Of a DNA stretch of 64,000 bases, positions 49,361 to 61,248 are shown piece by piece. The notes beneath the pieces are model-generated. The model had not been told where the DNA came from. It searched no databases and was given only the letters and a program-made list of their open reading frames with translations. The first letter of the stretch is position 1, and every line of letters begins with the position of its first letter. Made by a program: the position numbers and the translations under genes. Source of the stretch: Adiantum capillus-veneris (taxonomy: Eukaryota; Streptophyta; Polypodiopsida; Polypodiales; Pteridaceae); the NCBI GenBank assembly GCA_014529385.2, contig CM043959.1:14073809-14137808 (forward strand), given 5' to 3'.

Positions 49361-49865
49361 TAACCTGCATGTTTTCCAGTTCTGTGCAGCCAGACCCTAC
49401 GACCTGATTCAACTGCTGGTGCTCGCTTAGCTGTGTGTGTGAGTGTCGTGTGTGTTTGTGTAGCGAGTGTGTGAGTGTGAGAGAGAGCAACAACAATTTA
49501 GCCAGCCTGCGTGTGTGGGTGTGTCTATGTCGGGTGCGTGTGTGTGTACGTTCGTGGGGGATTTGGGTGTGTGGTGAATCCTTCGGCCACTCGTCTGTCG
49601 CGTGACTCTATTCTGCACAACATCTACCCTGTGCAAGCCCTTTACAGTGCGCCGGGGGTTGAAGTTTGATTTCGCCTGCACGCGGTCCTTCTGTCGTCTT
49701 GTGTGAGAGAGAGAGGTGTGAGTGTTTCTGTACAGCTAGCCGGTGTGTGTGTCTGTCTGTGTCTATAGCAGTCATATATATAAAAAAAAAAAGAGTGTGT
49801 GTGTGTGTGAGAGAGAGCTTCATATGGATTCGACTGATCAGTGTATATATAAGCATCGGAAAGCC

Positions 49866-51063
49866 ATGGAAACTTCGGAGATGGATGCTTTGAGTCTTAT
49901 CAAAGAATGTTTGCATGAGGACTTCGAGGATGCACGTCAAGCCTGGGAAGGATCGGCTCCTGTCATGGAAGTGCGCATCCCTATACAGCAGCTTATGGAT
50001 CCTGTTGCTCAATATGCACTTAATGCGGTGATTCTTTTCTTCCCGAGTAGAATGCCTACGGCTCAGGATGTAGGCCAATGGGTTGATTTCCTAATCAAAC
50101 AGCAAGCAGTCCGAGGGGTTTACTTTGGTGCGCGAGGGTTCTACGAAGTCTTGCTAGCTGACATAGATGCTCGGGATGCTCTGCTGGAAATGTCTCCTCT
50201 TTTCTTCAATACGCAGATGACTCATGTGCTGCCCTGGCGCTCTTACCAAGGACTATCAAAGTCTCATTCGTCACTAGTGTCCCGTCTGGGTTGAGGTGGT
50301 CGACTTTCCTCGCACTTGGCGTCATTTTCTTCCTTTGTTGGCTGCTCAACTGGGAAAAGTCATTTGCCCTCCTAAGCTGGACAAACACAAACCGTTTTTG
50401 TATTCTGTGGGACACGGATATCCCCACTCCAGCAGGTATTTTGATCGATTCTGGAGATGCAGTGGTTGAAAAGCGCCCATTTAAGCTTAAATGGGGCAAG
50501 TTTGCAAATTCTTGCTTCCGATGTGGCAAATTTGGTCATATGCAGTCCGAATGTCCAGAACCAAATCTGCAACCACCTCCTTCAGCCGTCCCTCTCCTCA
50601 ATCTCGCTCGCCTCCGAAATCTTCTACTGAGGTTCAAACTAAAGGAGTTTCACCCTCCTCCCCCACAGCTGGGGCGTTTAAAGGCAAGGGGAAACAATTA
50701 CAATTGTCTGCACTTTCTGCTTCTCCAAATATTAAAGACAAAGGAAAAGAACATGTTTCGACCTCTCAAACTTGGCTAGTACCCAAGAAACCCGCCAAAG
50801 CTGCTACAGCCCGTGTTCCGGCATCTTCTCATAATTATGTGCCTTCTTTGAAGAATGTTGCTCAGAAAAAACTCCTTTGTAATGAAAACACTTCTTTGGC
50901 TGAAGCCTGGGACAAGGTGGTTCACTCTTACAAGGAAGTTGTTACCGGAGAAGCTTCTTCATCACAAGGTGCATTTACTTTCAATTATCCAGGTCCAGGT
51001 CTTGACCCACCTTCTCAGGCACCTATAGCTGGGGAGGATGTGTCGATGGGCACTGGTACTTGA
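49866..51063 (+). pseudogene. LINE-3 ORF1 (RNA-binding protein with CCHC knuckle)
   Basis: ATG at 49866 (METSEMDALSLIKECL) is the likely start; the frame also opens upstream from 49743 without support. The first half fits the DUF4283-type ORF1 domain of plant LINEs (AVRGVYFGARGFYEVLLADI), continuing in another frame after about 50250 (WRHFLPLLAAQLGKVICPPK). A knuckle CFRCGKFGHMQSEC lies at about 50515-50556. The low-complexity tail ends at 51063. Two frameshifts. Known role: binds LINE RNA in the ribonucleoprotein. Confidence 0.82.
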
Positions 51064-51119
51064 GTTTTCTCCCCCCTTTCTTTTCCTGTTTCCTCGTCCA
51101 CTGTATATACCATATAGAA

Positions 51120-51870
51120 TGCATAGTTCTTTGAATTGCATCTCCTATAATGTGCGTGGGTTATGTAATCAAGACAAGTGGCGGCTTACCTGGCACTATG
51201 TACATACATGTAAAGCAGACATTGTGGTTCTTCAAGAGCATAACCAACATCAATTTGCAGGACAGACTTCTTACTTTGCGGGCTACTGGATAGCTTATGC
51301 AGGATCAGCTAGCCATTCTGGAGTGCTTATGCTTGTTTGACATGAACTCTTCCCGACCTTGGTTTTTAATGACCCGGCTGGGAGATGGATGGTCATCCAA
51401 TGTATTGTTAATGGGGAAGTTTTCGAATTTGGAGGATTATATGCATACACAGCTTCTGTAGATAGTGCACGGTTGTGGAGTGCTATCTATTCTTATTGTT
51501 GGCGTTCCAATGCCTTTCTCTGCGGAGATTTTAATAATGCACCAAACCTTGCGGATAATACTACTGGCCATTCTCACATGCTTCATATGGAACGACAATC
51601 ATGGGACCAATTTATGTCGACTTGTAATGGGCTTGATTTGTGGCCCTTTTTGCATCCAACTGATCCAGGATTCACTTTTCAACACAATGCTCAATCTATG
51701 TATCATGCTCGGCTGGATCGCTGGTATCTTTTTCACATGCAGCAGTATGATGAGTAGTATGATGAGTTTGTATGCGAGATGAGGATTGATTATGCTATGT
51801 GTCTCTCGGATCATTTTCCCGTATGCTTGAAACTTCGTTTTGGCTCTTTTGATGTCAATGATCGCCGAAG
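51120..51870 (+). pseudogene. LINE-3 ORF2 apurinic-like endonuclease
   Basis: Starts MHSSLNCISYNVRGL. Motifs in order: SYNVRGL (Asn), VVLQEHN (Glu), CGDFNNAPN (Asp/Asn), ARLDRWY (Asp) and SDHFPVCL (final Asp-His). Stops: a TGA at about 51338, and a TAG at about 51755 made by an in-frame 12-base tandem duplication (TATGATGAGTAG). Known role: nicks target DNA for target-primed reverse transcription. Confidence 0.85.
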
Positions 51871-52489
51871 AGACTTTTGCATATCAATAATGCTTATCTC
51901 AAGCATGAGCCTTTTCGCACTATGATTGTGAATATCATCCCGCCTTTGCTCTCCCAGATGTATGTTGACATGGACATAGCCTGGTTCCGTTTTGTTATGC
52001 GTGTTCAATCAGTTATACAAGATTATGGCAGGGATTAATTGTCACAATTAAGGGATCAGGTAAACCAGGCAAAGGATGCTTGTAGCCGATTAATGCACTT
52101 GGCTAATCATACTTCTCTTACTGACGCTCAAATGACTGAGTTGTTTTCTGCTCGCGCTATATTAAGGCACAATGATGAGAGGAAATTGGCCAAATGGCAG
52201 ACTCAAGCTCGTCAACAGGCTTTTGCAGATAAAGGATGTGCTTCTAAACAATCCTTTCAGTGTTTGCATCACTCAAGGCAGTCTCAAGCTATACGGAGAG
52301 TTAAATTACCGTCAGAAGAGTGGACCTCCACTTTCCGAGAGCTAGCACTATCCCTACACTCTCATTATGGCAAGATTTTTGAGGCCCCTTCTTCTCTTAC
52401 GAGAGAAGCTCGCCAAGCACGTCACATGTTTCTATCGTATGTTACTTCCTTTCTTTCGATGCGGCAGGCGTAAGACCTGGAAGCTGTTT

Positions 52490-53840
52490 TCACTGATTGG
52501 AATTGTATGCTAGCTTGCTTGATTTGGGTCGATGGAAAGCTCCTGGTTGGGATGGTCTCTCTGTGGAATTTTTCATGTCTTTCCTGGAGTATTTGAAGCC
52601 GTCTCTATTGTTCATGATGAATACAGCCTGGGAAAAATAGGAACTGCCCTCCTCTTGGAAAGAAGGTTTGCTCAAGCTGATACCTAAGCATGCATTGTGT
52701 GAAGAATTCTCACATTGGCGGTCTATTACGCTTATGCCTGTGGTATATAAGTTAATGGCAAAAATGCTTACTAACCGACTCAAGTGCTTTCTGCATGAAG
52801 GCTTGCATCAATCTCAATATGGCTTCATTCCGCGACGTCAAATTACTGATAACCTCGCGAATGTCATCATTGGTATGGAATATGTAAAATATACTCGACA
52901 GGATGTTTTAATCATGCAGGTCGACATTAAAAAGGCATTTGATACTGTTCTTTGGGATTACATTGCGGATACCATGAGATGTTTGGGTTTTGGGCCTAGG
53001 CTATCCCGTGTCGTGCTTTTCTTGTATGCATACATTACTTCTGCATTCTTGTTGGATGGTTTTCTCACAGAATCTTGGCCTTTGGGACGGTCGGTAAGGC
53101 AGGGTTGCCCTCTGAGTGCTTTTCTTTATGCGATCGCTACTCATCTCTTGTTTATGTATTTGGATTCCTTGACCTCCACTGGTAGGCTATGTGGCCTGAC
53201 TTTACCTTCTGGTCGACAGTTTGTTGGTCAAGCTTATGCGGATGACTCTTTGTTTATGCCTCGTAATAGCTATGATGATGTACAGCAGATTATGCATACT
53301 CTTCACTTGTTTGGATTGGCAGTAGGTCTCAAAGTTAACTTTTGCAAATCCAAGCTATTGCCTCTGAAAGAGCGTGACTGGCATAAGATATTGTGGTGTG
53401 GGAAGATTGTTCCTCCACATGTTGTGGTTCGCCATTTGGGTTATCCACTGGGTTGGAATGTATCGGCTATGCAGAAACTGGATTGGGTGATCCAACGTCT
53501 GCATTCCAAGTTGAATTATTGGAAATTGTCCACATGGCCACTTCATGTGCATCTCAGGATTTTCCAATGCATCCTTGTGGCTTATGTGCAGTTTTACTTG
53601 CCTTTGTTATCTTGGCCTCAATTACGCTTGCAATCCCTCATGTCCAATATTTTAGAGCATTTTTGGCGGACCTCGTCTAGCAAGAAGGGCCTTCAGCTTC
53701 TATCTATGGACAAGCTGTGTTCTCTCAAGCGGCTAGGAGGGTTGAATATTTTGGACTTGAGACGTCATCTTCTGGCTCGAAAAGCTATGTTGTTGCCAGT
53801 TTTGGTGAAGCAGCAAAGCAACCGGGGGCTTTCATGGTAA
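52490..53840 (+). pseudogene. LINE-3 ORF2 reverse transcriptase
   Basis: WKAPGWDGLSVEFFMSF (about 52530-52580) is the pre-RT block. The 390-codon frame 52668-53840 covers HWRSITLMPVVYKLMAKML, GFIPRRQITDNLANV, QVDIKKAFDTVLWDYI (first Asp), SVRQGCPLSAFLYAIATHLL, AYADDSLFM (catalytic Asp pair intact, about 53235-53260), and thumb HLGYPLGWNV. It ends at a stop at about 53838. This is the best-preserved RT in the window. Confidence 0.92.
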
Positions 53841-53847
53841 CACATTT

Positions 53848-54639
53848 GTGTGTGCACAGTCACCCCTTCTTTTGGTCATTGGAAACCGACTTATTGGGAA
53901 GCTTGAAGGACACATTCCTGGATGTCCATTTACTTCTTCTCTAATTGTTGATTGGAAGGTTGTCACTTCGCATTTGGCTTGGGATGGTCGACAATCTTCT
54001 GGGGGTAGCTCTCTTCGCTTGGAGAGTCTGCATTGGAGCAGGGTTTTCGCTTCGACTTTGGTTCAACGGTCTCCTCGCCAAGCATATTTTCTTTCCCAAA
54101 AAGGAATCTGTCAGGTGCATCAGGTGGTTGATGATTCGGGTTATGTTCTTTCTTTCGCTGCTGCCGTCTCCCGCTTTTGGTTGGGCCTTCACTATTCTCC
54201 TCTCTGGCGGGAGATTCAAAGGATGCTTGTTGCTCATTCACCCATTCCTCCTCTGGATGTGGACTCTCGCTTCTCTGATTGGAATCTGGCTAATACTGGA
54301 CTGGATTGCATCTCAGCTGCCAATGTCTATGCCATCCTTCACTCTGATGTATGGATTGTGCATTGGTGTAATGAGCTATGGTCGCTTTCCGAGTCATCCT
54401 TGTGGTGGAAACACACATTGTCTCGCATTTGGCAGAGTCATCTACCTTTGAAGGAACGTGTTTTCTTGTGGCGGTGCTTGGTGGGAGCTCTACCTGTTGT
54501 TGGCAGTGTGTTGCATGCTTGGCATATTGCACCTTCCCGCTGCTCCAGATGCCTTGAAGCTCAGGAGACTGTGCCACACTTACTGTGGTGTTGTCGTCAC
54601 TCCAGAGCCTTCATTCGGCAAGTGTCGATTGCTCTTTGA
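53848..54639 (+). pseudogene. LINE-3 ORF2 C-terminal zinc-binding region
   Basis: An open 263-codon frame continues ORF2 after one interruption. FLWRCLVGALPVVGSVLHAW leads to CSRCLEAQETVPHLLWCC, the zf-RVT-type cluster (CX2C...HX4C). It ends at TGA 54637-54639. Confidence 0.88.
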
Positions 54640-56142
54640 CTGCGTTTTCCTTTCGGCTCTTTTCACAGACGACGCTTTTTGGGGTGCTTCGGTCACCACA
54701 ATCTTAGTTTGCAGTCTTCTTCACCTGGGTCAGATTTTGGACTATGTGGGCCATCTGACATCATAGGAACTCCTTAATGTTCCAGGGCACTTTTGTTGAC
54801 CCCTTTCCCTATTTCAAATTATCTCTTGGTCAAGCGCTGCATTTTGTCATGACGTTGGAGACATCACTCTTGATACCTATAGGATTTACTTTGACTGTTT
54901 CTAGCCTTCGGAGCCTCATAGTGCTCCGTGTTTTGTATCCCTTTCTTTTCGTGGGTTTTCCTCGCTTTGAGGTTTCCCACTTGTAAATTAATCAAAGCAG
55001 ATTTACAAAAAAAGTATGAATCAGCTCCAGCCAAATGTCGCGAATAGTCTTTGCTGGTGGGACAGGGCGAGCCTTGAAGATGCGAAAGCAGCGGACCCGC
55101 CAAATGAGCCAGAGTGTCAGGCCGCAGACAACCTCCCAACACCACTCTCTATCACTGCACCACCCCTGAGGGATGAGCTCTATGGGAAGCTGAAGTGTAG
55201 GTCGATCCCCCTGAATCACTATCATCCTGCTGGTAGAAGCCAACTCAAAATGGAGCGTTGGGCCCGTGAGAGTGGATCAAGTTGCAGAACCCGAAGTGTA
55301 CTGTCGGGTTGTAAAAAGGGCTAGCATCAGGCGAAGAACCAGAAGCTGAACTTGATGTGCCATGGGGCAGTCTCACAAACAATGACGCTGACTCTTCAAG
55401 GGATGGCCACAGGTTGAAAATGCTGTTGAGAAGCCACTGTGTACTAACCAACTCCCAATTGCTGTGGCCCTATGCGCAACTAGCCACTAAAACATGGTAA
55501 CTCTCCTCGGCTGCATGCTGTCCCACAATTGCTCCTAAAAGCCTGACAAGAACTCGATTGTGAGAACCTCCTTTTGCCAGCTGAATGAGCCTCGCTCCGT
55601 GCTGCCAGTCCTTGGGTGATCGGCGAAAGAGAAAGGATCCCGCTAGAACCACTGTCCCGGGTCTAGCTGCACTCGTACCAAAGGGCGGCTCTTCCAAGCC
55701 CAAAGTCGCTAGTGTCGTGACTCAAGATTTGTTGGGTCAGGATCTATGACACAAGTCCTCCCACAGATGCCCACAACTCGGGTCCTCTGAAAACAGCACT
55801 GTGCAACCTCTGGTGCCTCTACTGAGACTCTGTGAAGACGACCCTCTCCTTGAACCTCGAAAAACATGTGGGTTATTGACTCCGAGCAAACCCTATAATT
55901 GCAATGAGGACCTCTAGATGCGTAAAGGCCCCCATCCATCTGGGAGCTACTGCCTCAAGAGGGGTATGCTACTTAGCAAGTATAGCCTCTGTAATATCTT
56001 GACACATGCTTTGCACCCCCCTCATGCCTTGTAACTAGATGCTCTGAATCTCCTCGAGAAGGCATGAAAATTGTAGCCAATCGCCGAGAGTGCGGGCTAG
56101 ACCCTCTGCCATGGGACCCCAAGAAACATGAGGCTTGCTACC

Positions 56143-56546
56143 CATAGTTACCGGGGAACGCCCCCTAGCCCCCGTTCCGGCGTTACGGAACGTCCCGGAA
56201 TGTCTGACATTCCGGGTGGCCAATGTAAACCGGAACGGCCGTTCCGGAACGTTCCGAAAATCCTCCGGACCGTTCCGGAATGCCCCTGGAACGGCCAACG
56301 GCTACAAACAAATTTGGCAAAAATTGAAAAAATTGAAGTAAATGTTTGGGCTTCTTTTGAAAGTGTGCAAGGCCTCAAGGACTCATAAAATGCACCCCCC
56401 TTCCCCTTTCTCTTCACAAGCTAATCCTCAAGGCTCAAGCTCTCCCTCTCACTCTCAAGATCTCTCCCTCTCAAGACTCACTCTCTCAAGGCTCAAGGCT
56501 TCAAGCCTTCAAGCTCTCTTCCTCTCCCTCCCACTCTCTCAAATCT

Positions 56547-56608
<62 letters not shown>

Positions 56609-56828
56609 TCATCTAGTCATAGCAAGATTGAATGGTCTTCAAAACGAGTTTTTTGTGAGTATTAGAGTCAAAGCACTCTAATACTCCTTGTATTTAAACA
56701 CAAGGAGCTAAAAATTGCACTATTTGGGTGTTTTTTATACCTCCCGTTCCGGACCCCTAGCCGTTCCCCCGTTCCGCGGGGATCCCGTTGCCGTTCCCGT
56801 TCCGCGTTCCGCGTTCCGGGTAACTATG
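56143..56828 (-). mobile_element. hAT-type MITE, copy 2 (686 bp)
   Basis: Inverted relative to copy 1. TIRs CATAGTTACC (56143-56152) and GGTAACTATG (56819-56828). Exact 8-bp duplication TTGCTACC at 56135-56142 and 56829-56836. Same GGAACG/CGTTCC subterminal arrays, same core and a TC tract (56556-56605). The LINE-1 paralogue at about 44130-44150 is uninterrupted at the matching position (GGTAGTAG). Confidence 0.94.
56556..56605 (+). repeat. (CT)25 microsatellite inside MITE copy 2
   Basis: Counterpart of 24545-24578, 16 bases longer in this copy. Confidence 0.92.
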
Positions 56829-57985
56829 TTGCTACCAACCAAGGTGCCTCTTTGGGTGCTAATCATGGGGTTCCAAACAAGAGGCTGCCTCAAGCGCTCC
56901 TGCATGCAAGTGGGCTGGTGCTGGTCCAAACCACTCCGCAGCTGCTCTTAGGACCGAAGCAGGCTCGCAGCAAAGTGGTCCTCCCAGCTCCTGCTTAGGC
57001 CAACTCGGCGCATCTGCGTAAAAATCCACTTGATAGATGGGCTCCAAGGGCCGCCCGTAGGAGGGACTCGAGCACGAATCCGATGTAGAATTAGGTCCTT
57101 CGAGGGGCCCTCCTCTGGAGGAAGTCCTCTGACCACAAGCTTCCCAAGGAGGGCTCTGCTTTGCCGTGTTGGATCGATGATCCCAAACTCTCCATGAGAA
57201 CATGGTAAGGTGATGACCTGCCAGGACACTTTGGCCCGGGCTGACTGGGTGTCTTGCCCCGACCACAAAAAATTCCCGATCAACTTCTCCAACTGGCTGA
57301 TGGAGGAGATGGAAAAGATCCAGCAAGTCGTGTACCACATAGTAGCCAAAAGCACCTGTTGGCCACTACAACTCTGCTAGCCAACGAGAGCCGTGTCGAA
57401 CTCCAATGAAGTAATTTCCTCCTAATGCAGAGGAGGAGAGGAGCAGTCTGTTGCTCTGGAGACAAATCCAAGCCAGCCTGACAGTCAAGATAACGCACGG
57501 AAGTCCCTGAGGGGATCCACTTGAAGCCCTCTCCTGGCGACCAGTGAGGCGTAGGAGCACTGCCAACCCAGAAAGCCACAATCTCCCTCAAGTTGATTAG
57601 TGCTCTTGATGTACAACAAAACACCTCAAGAGCCTGCTCACACCTGTGCTAATCGGCCCTATAGCCCTCTAAGTACATGCTTGAGTCGTCAGCAAACTCA
57701 ACGTCAAGCAACTCGTCTCCCCTATTGGGGAGCTCTAAACCACGCAAACAAATCTCCCGTGAAGTAAAAAATGTGCTCATCGCCTCAGCATAGAAGAGAA
57801 AGAGGAAGGGGGCAAGAAGGAACCCTGCCTAACCAAATGCGTGAGCATGAAGCGTTGCCCTCTTCCCCCTGCCGAGCACCTGACTGTGCGCACATCTGGG
57901 CTGACACTCCTCTGATCCAAGCATCTGAAAATCCAATCCTGCGTAGAGTGCCCTCCAGAAAGTCCAAGTCAATGGACACATGGCA

Positions 57986-58899
57986 GTAGGAGAGAAACCT
58001 ACAAGACACACACACTCGCTTGAAGTCTCATCCATGAGGGGGGTGCCCATTTTTGAGTGGGGCTGAATTTTGGAGTTCATGAGTGACTACAGTGTGTGTG
58101 TGAGTAGTGGGTGCAGGTGATCATAGCTTTAATGGAAAGCTTGCCTTCTCCCTTGTCTCACGTAGCATGACGATTTTCTCTCGCGCATCTCTCTCTCCCC
58201 TTTGCACACATGGTAATGCCCTAGAGTAGGGCTTCTCAAATGACCATGTACAATTCTGGGGGTTTTATGCACGTTTGCCAAGGCAAGAGCCTTCTGTACA
58301 GGGACCAAATTAGCTAATTGCTAATCCCCCACAAGTATGCACAGTGCCATCGCAAAAGATTGCGAAATCGGAGAGTTTTCTCGTGTGAAAACTCGTCCAA
58401 TTCAAAGGGGAACTATCCCATTCGTGCGGAAGCACCGGAGACACATGTAGACGTGCTCGCTCTACCCAAAACGATCCAAAACAGAAAATTATAGCCTGCT
58501 GTGTTTTTCTACAGGTGTAGGGTTAGCACCTAAATTGCAAGACATCGCTAGGGAAGCCTAGGGAATACCTTGGGATGCTCAAACAAGGCTTTCGGCACCT
58601 GACAGTGACAAAATAGGGAATTATGCCATGCTGAAATTGACCTCCAGCTCATTGAAAAGCCTCCAAATTGCAAGGGAAAGTGTCCTTGACGTGTACTTTT
58701 GACCTAAAGGGGTTTTGCGCCATTATGTTGGCAAAATCGGGTCAAAAACCTACAATTATATCCATGGACAGGTTTGGACAGCCTGGTAAGAGCTAGGTGA
58801 AAACGTTTGGATCGTCTATTTGCAATAAGAATAAAGAAATACCAAAAGGGGCACCAGTCTTTGGGGCCTACAGGGTGTCGTTGTCTGCTTGGAAGCACT
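57986..58899. other. Unassigned, possibly LTR of element D'
   Basis: No coding signal. By position it may contain the U3 part of the D' LTR, but only the last 135 bases match the D LTR. Confidence 0.35.
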
Positions 58900-59036
58900 T
58901 TAGCTCCCAAGCCGTGTTTTTGTTTGGGTGTTAATTCCAGTCACAGGTTTATTCGTGAAGTTTCTATGTGTCGTAAAGTTTATCAGGTAAAGATTCGGGT
59001 GAAAGCTAAAGTCTACCGCCCTACGAGCCGATTTCA
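58900..59036 (+). repeat. End of 5' LTR of gypsy D'
   Basis: GTTTATTCGTGAAGTTT...AAAGATTCGGG.GAAAGCTAAAGTCTACCGCCCT matches the D LTR in inverted orientation. Ends TTTCA, directly followed by TGGTTCTGTCGCCCGG (59037), the likely primer site. Confidence 0.75.
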
Positions 59037-59899
59037 TGGTTCTGTCGCCCGGACAGAATCACTTTTTCCTTAGAGAGTAAGCCTTGGCTGGTTTGCAGTG
59101 AAGACACAGAGTACAAGAACATGGAAGTACACCTTGGCTGATAGGACGAATGACGCCAAGGAAGAGGGTTCCTCTGCACAGGACAAATAGGTTGTTCCTC
59201 CTCCAGTGTTCGAGCGTGGAGAAAGTTTAGGCCACCCCTGTCTGTACCTTTTGTTGATTTGAATGCTCCACAAGGTCAAGGATATATGACTAGGCAACTA
59301 GACGAGGATGCATTCAGGACAGAGTTGGTTGCTGCTTTGAATGTGTTTTCTCGATTGGTGCAGAACCCTAGGTTTATGGAATTTATGCAAGCGTCGCCAG
59401 TGTCACAACAGACAAGGTAAGTGTCTCATGCAATCGAGCCTGCTGAGGCCCAAGTCCAGGTCCTTTGTGCGTCCCAGCAGGGCAAGGAGCACTCACATGT
59501 TGCAGAGTCAGTTGGGGCTACAAGACAAATTACTTCTATCCACGAACAGGTGGTTGGGATGCCTATTCCATAGGCTTTACCAGTTCAGCCAACCACCTTT
59601 CAATGTCCGCATGTTTCATTAAATGGACAGGGAACCAGTTTCCAGGCTATGCAACAAGTTTTTCCACCACCCACAGCACATCCTCGGTATTTCGGGGGTG
59701 GATTTGTGTTTCAGAGCACGGCTGGTTATACATGTGGAAACCAGCAATATATGCCAGGAACAGTCTTTGGGGGTATGCAAGGCATGATGCCAAACCCCAT
59801 GTATGGTAACATTGGCATGCAATAAGGATTTCAGTGCAATCAAGCCAATTTGGGGTGCCACTGAGCAATTTTGGCATGGTTGGTCTTTCCAACCAGCAT

Positions 59900-60780
59900 C
59901 ACATATGGCACAAGTGACGCAATGTCAATGGCCAAGGGGGGCTGATGATCCCTATCACAGTGCCCATGTTGCAGACAATTCCCTATGACAATTTGAGAGC
60001 TCTGGAAAAGCCAAAAGTATACAAAGAAGGTGGTGAAGCTGTGAAGTTCGATACTTTCAGAGGCTTTGAGCATAAGGCAAAGGCTCTTACTTTCCTCCAA
60101 AAATTTGATACAGCCTATGCAGGGAGGAATTTTACAAAGGCTTCCAAGGTCAAGAAAGCTGCCACTTTCTTGAAAGCCAATGCGCTTACATGGTGGACGA
60201 CACTGTTGATGCAAGGACAAGCACCCGCCATGTGGGTATACTTCAAGAAAATGTTTGCATCTGCATGGCTGTTTCATGAATTTGAAACCAATGTCATGGC
60301 GGATTGGCACCAACTTACTGCGGCTACTTGCAAAAGCCTACATGAGTACAATCAGAGGTTCTATAAAGTGTTGCTCTCAGTAACCTCCTATAGGTTTGTG
60401 CCATTGACAAAGCAATTTGAGAAGTATTGTTGTGGGATGCCTAGAGGGCTTCGAGACTATTGTACAAAGAACAAAGTGGCTAACCTCACTCAGCTTATGG
60501 AAGTTGCCAACACTGGTCATGTCTTGTTGAAATGAGAGGAGAGTGGGTTTCATGGCAACGTGAAAGGGGGTCAGCAAAAGAAAATTTCAGCAAAGAAGCC
60601 CGTTGTAAAAGTGACTCCTGAAGCATCCTAGAGGTCAAAAAAGAAGTTTTAATAGCTGAGAGAAAATGGTTTATATGCGAGTAGCTTGACTATTTTGCTG
60701 CAGATTGTGGCCAGAGGAGGAGGCCAACTGACTCAAAGGACAAAGAGGAAAAGGAAAGGAAGAAAACGAAACCCACGGCC
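59900..60780 (+). pseudogene. Gypsy D' gag
   Basis: Frame 59945-60535 includes VKFDTFRGFEHKAKALTFLQ, KAATFLKANALTWWTTLL and SLHEYNQRFYKVLLSVTSYR, the Retrotrans_gag capsid domain pattern (aromatic-rich WW block, then a YxxxF helix). It ends at a TGA at 60533. A knuckle remnant reads ICE-stop-LDYFAADC near 60670-60705, with the final Cys preserved. The region upstream (59070-59900) is a low-complexity Gln/Pro/Met leader with stops. Confidence 0.8.
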
Positions 60781-60815
60781 GGGTTAGTGCCAGATATGGT
60801 GAGTGATAGGCCAGA

Positions 60816-61103
60816 TGAAACTGGCCCACAGGGCGGTAGACTTTAGCTTTCGCCCGAATCTTTACATCATAAACTTTACTTGACTTTACGACACAGAGGA
60901 AAACTTCACGAATAAACTTGTGACTCGAATTAGCACTTCACACAAACCACAACCGACTGCGGTTGAAACTCTAGGTCGTCGTCCGTTTTACACTGGCCAC
61001 ACAATGTCGGGCCGTTTGTGACTTCAAAAAGAGGATCCCAAAAATTCCTATCAAGGGAAAGAAACCAACAACTAAGATTAGTGGTTTCCACAGCCTCATG
61101 ACA
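60816..61103 (-). repeat. 3' LTR of gypsy D
   Basis: 288 bp, TG...CA on the minus strand. The start follows the polypurine tract by two bases and the end was fixed by comparison with D'. Confidence 0.8.
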
Positions 61104-61248
61104 TACCCCCTCTTGAAATCGCAAACGCCCTCGATTGCATGCCCTATATACATGCCTTGATGATTTAGTGTGTTTAGGACCCTTTTATCATCACATGTAT
61201 CCACAGGAAAGGTCATGAAACATTGATACAAATGACTTAATGAGACCT

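Larger units (their letters stand above)
49236..55013 (+). mobile_element. LINE-3, near full-length L1-type element nested in LINE-2
   Basis: Seen: an exact 15-bp direct repeat GTATGAATCAGCTCC lies at 49221-49235 and 55014-55028, and the element ends in TTACAAAAAAA. Removing it rejoins LINE-2. Contents: GC-rich 5' UTR, ORF1 with a zinc knuckle, ORF2 with endonuclease, RT and zinc-binding tail, short 3' UTR. At 5778 bp it has the size and layout of a complete plant L1. It is inactivated by stops and frameshifts, but fewer than in its neighbours. Confidence 0.95.
55014..57985 (-). mobile_element. LINE-2, main segment (right of LINE-3), split by MITE copy 2
   Basis: Minus strand, same family as LINE-1. 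RT remnant FLEGTLRRIGFSDAWIRGVS near 57985-57930, then FKWIPSGTSVRYLDCQAGLD, LLCIRRKLLHWSSTRLSLAS and SWQVITLPCSHGEFGIIDPT, then MITE copy 2, then LTLWLIWRVRCFRIF and IWLELIHT to the LINE-3 junction. 5'-truncated at about 57985. Many stops and frameshifts. Confidence 0.88.
58900..60815 (+). mobile_element. Gypsy D' (LTR end, leader, gag), interrupted at 60815
   Basis: Plus strand. It stops abruptly where the 3' LTR of D begins. Protease, RT and integrase of this copy are not in the window and would be expected beyond D on the right. Confidence 0.75.

Noticed and set aside
49608-50078. 156-codon minus-strand frame over LINE-3 ORF1
   Set aside because: A shadow of the LINE 5' UTR and ORF1 on the opposite strand.
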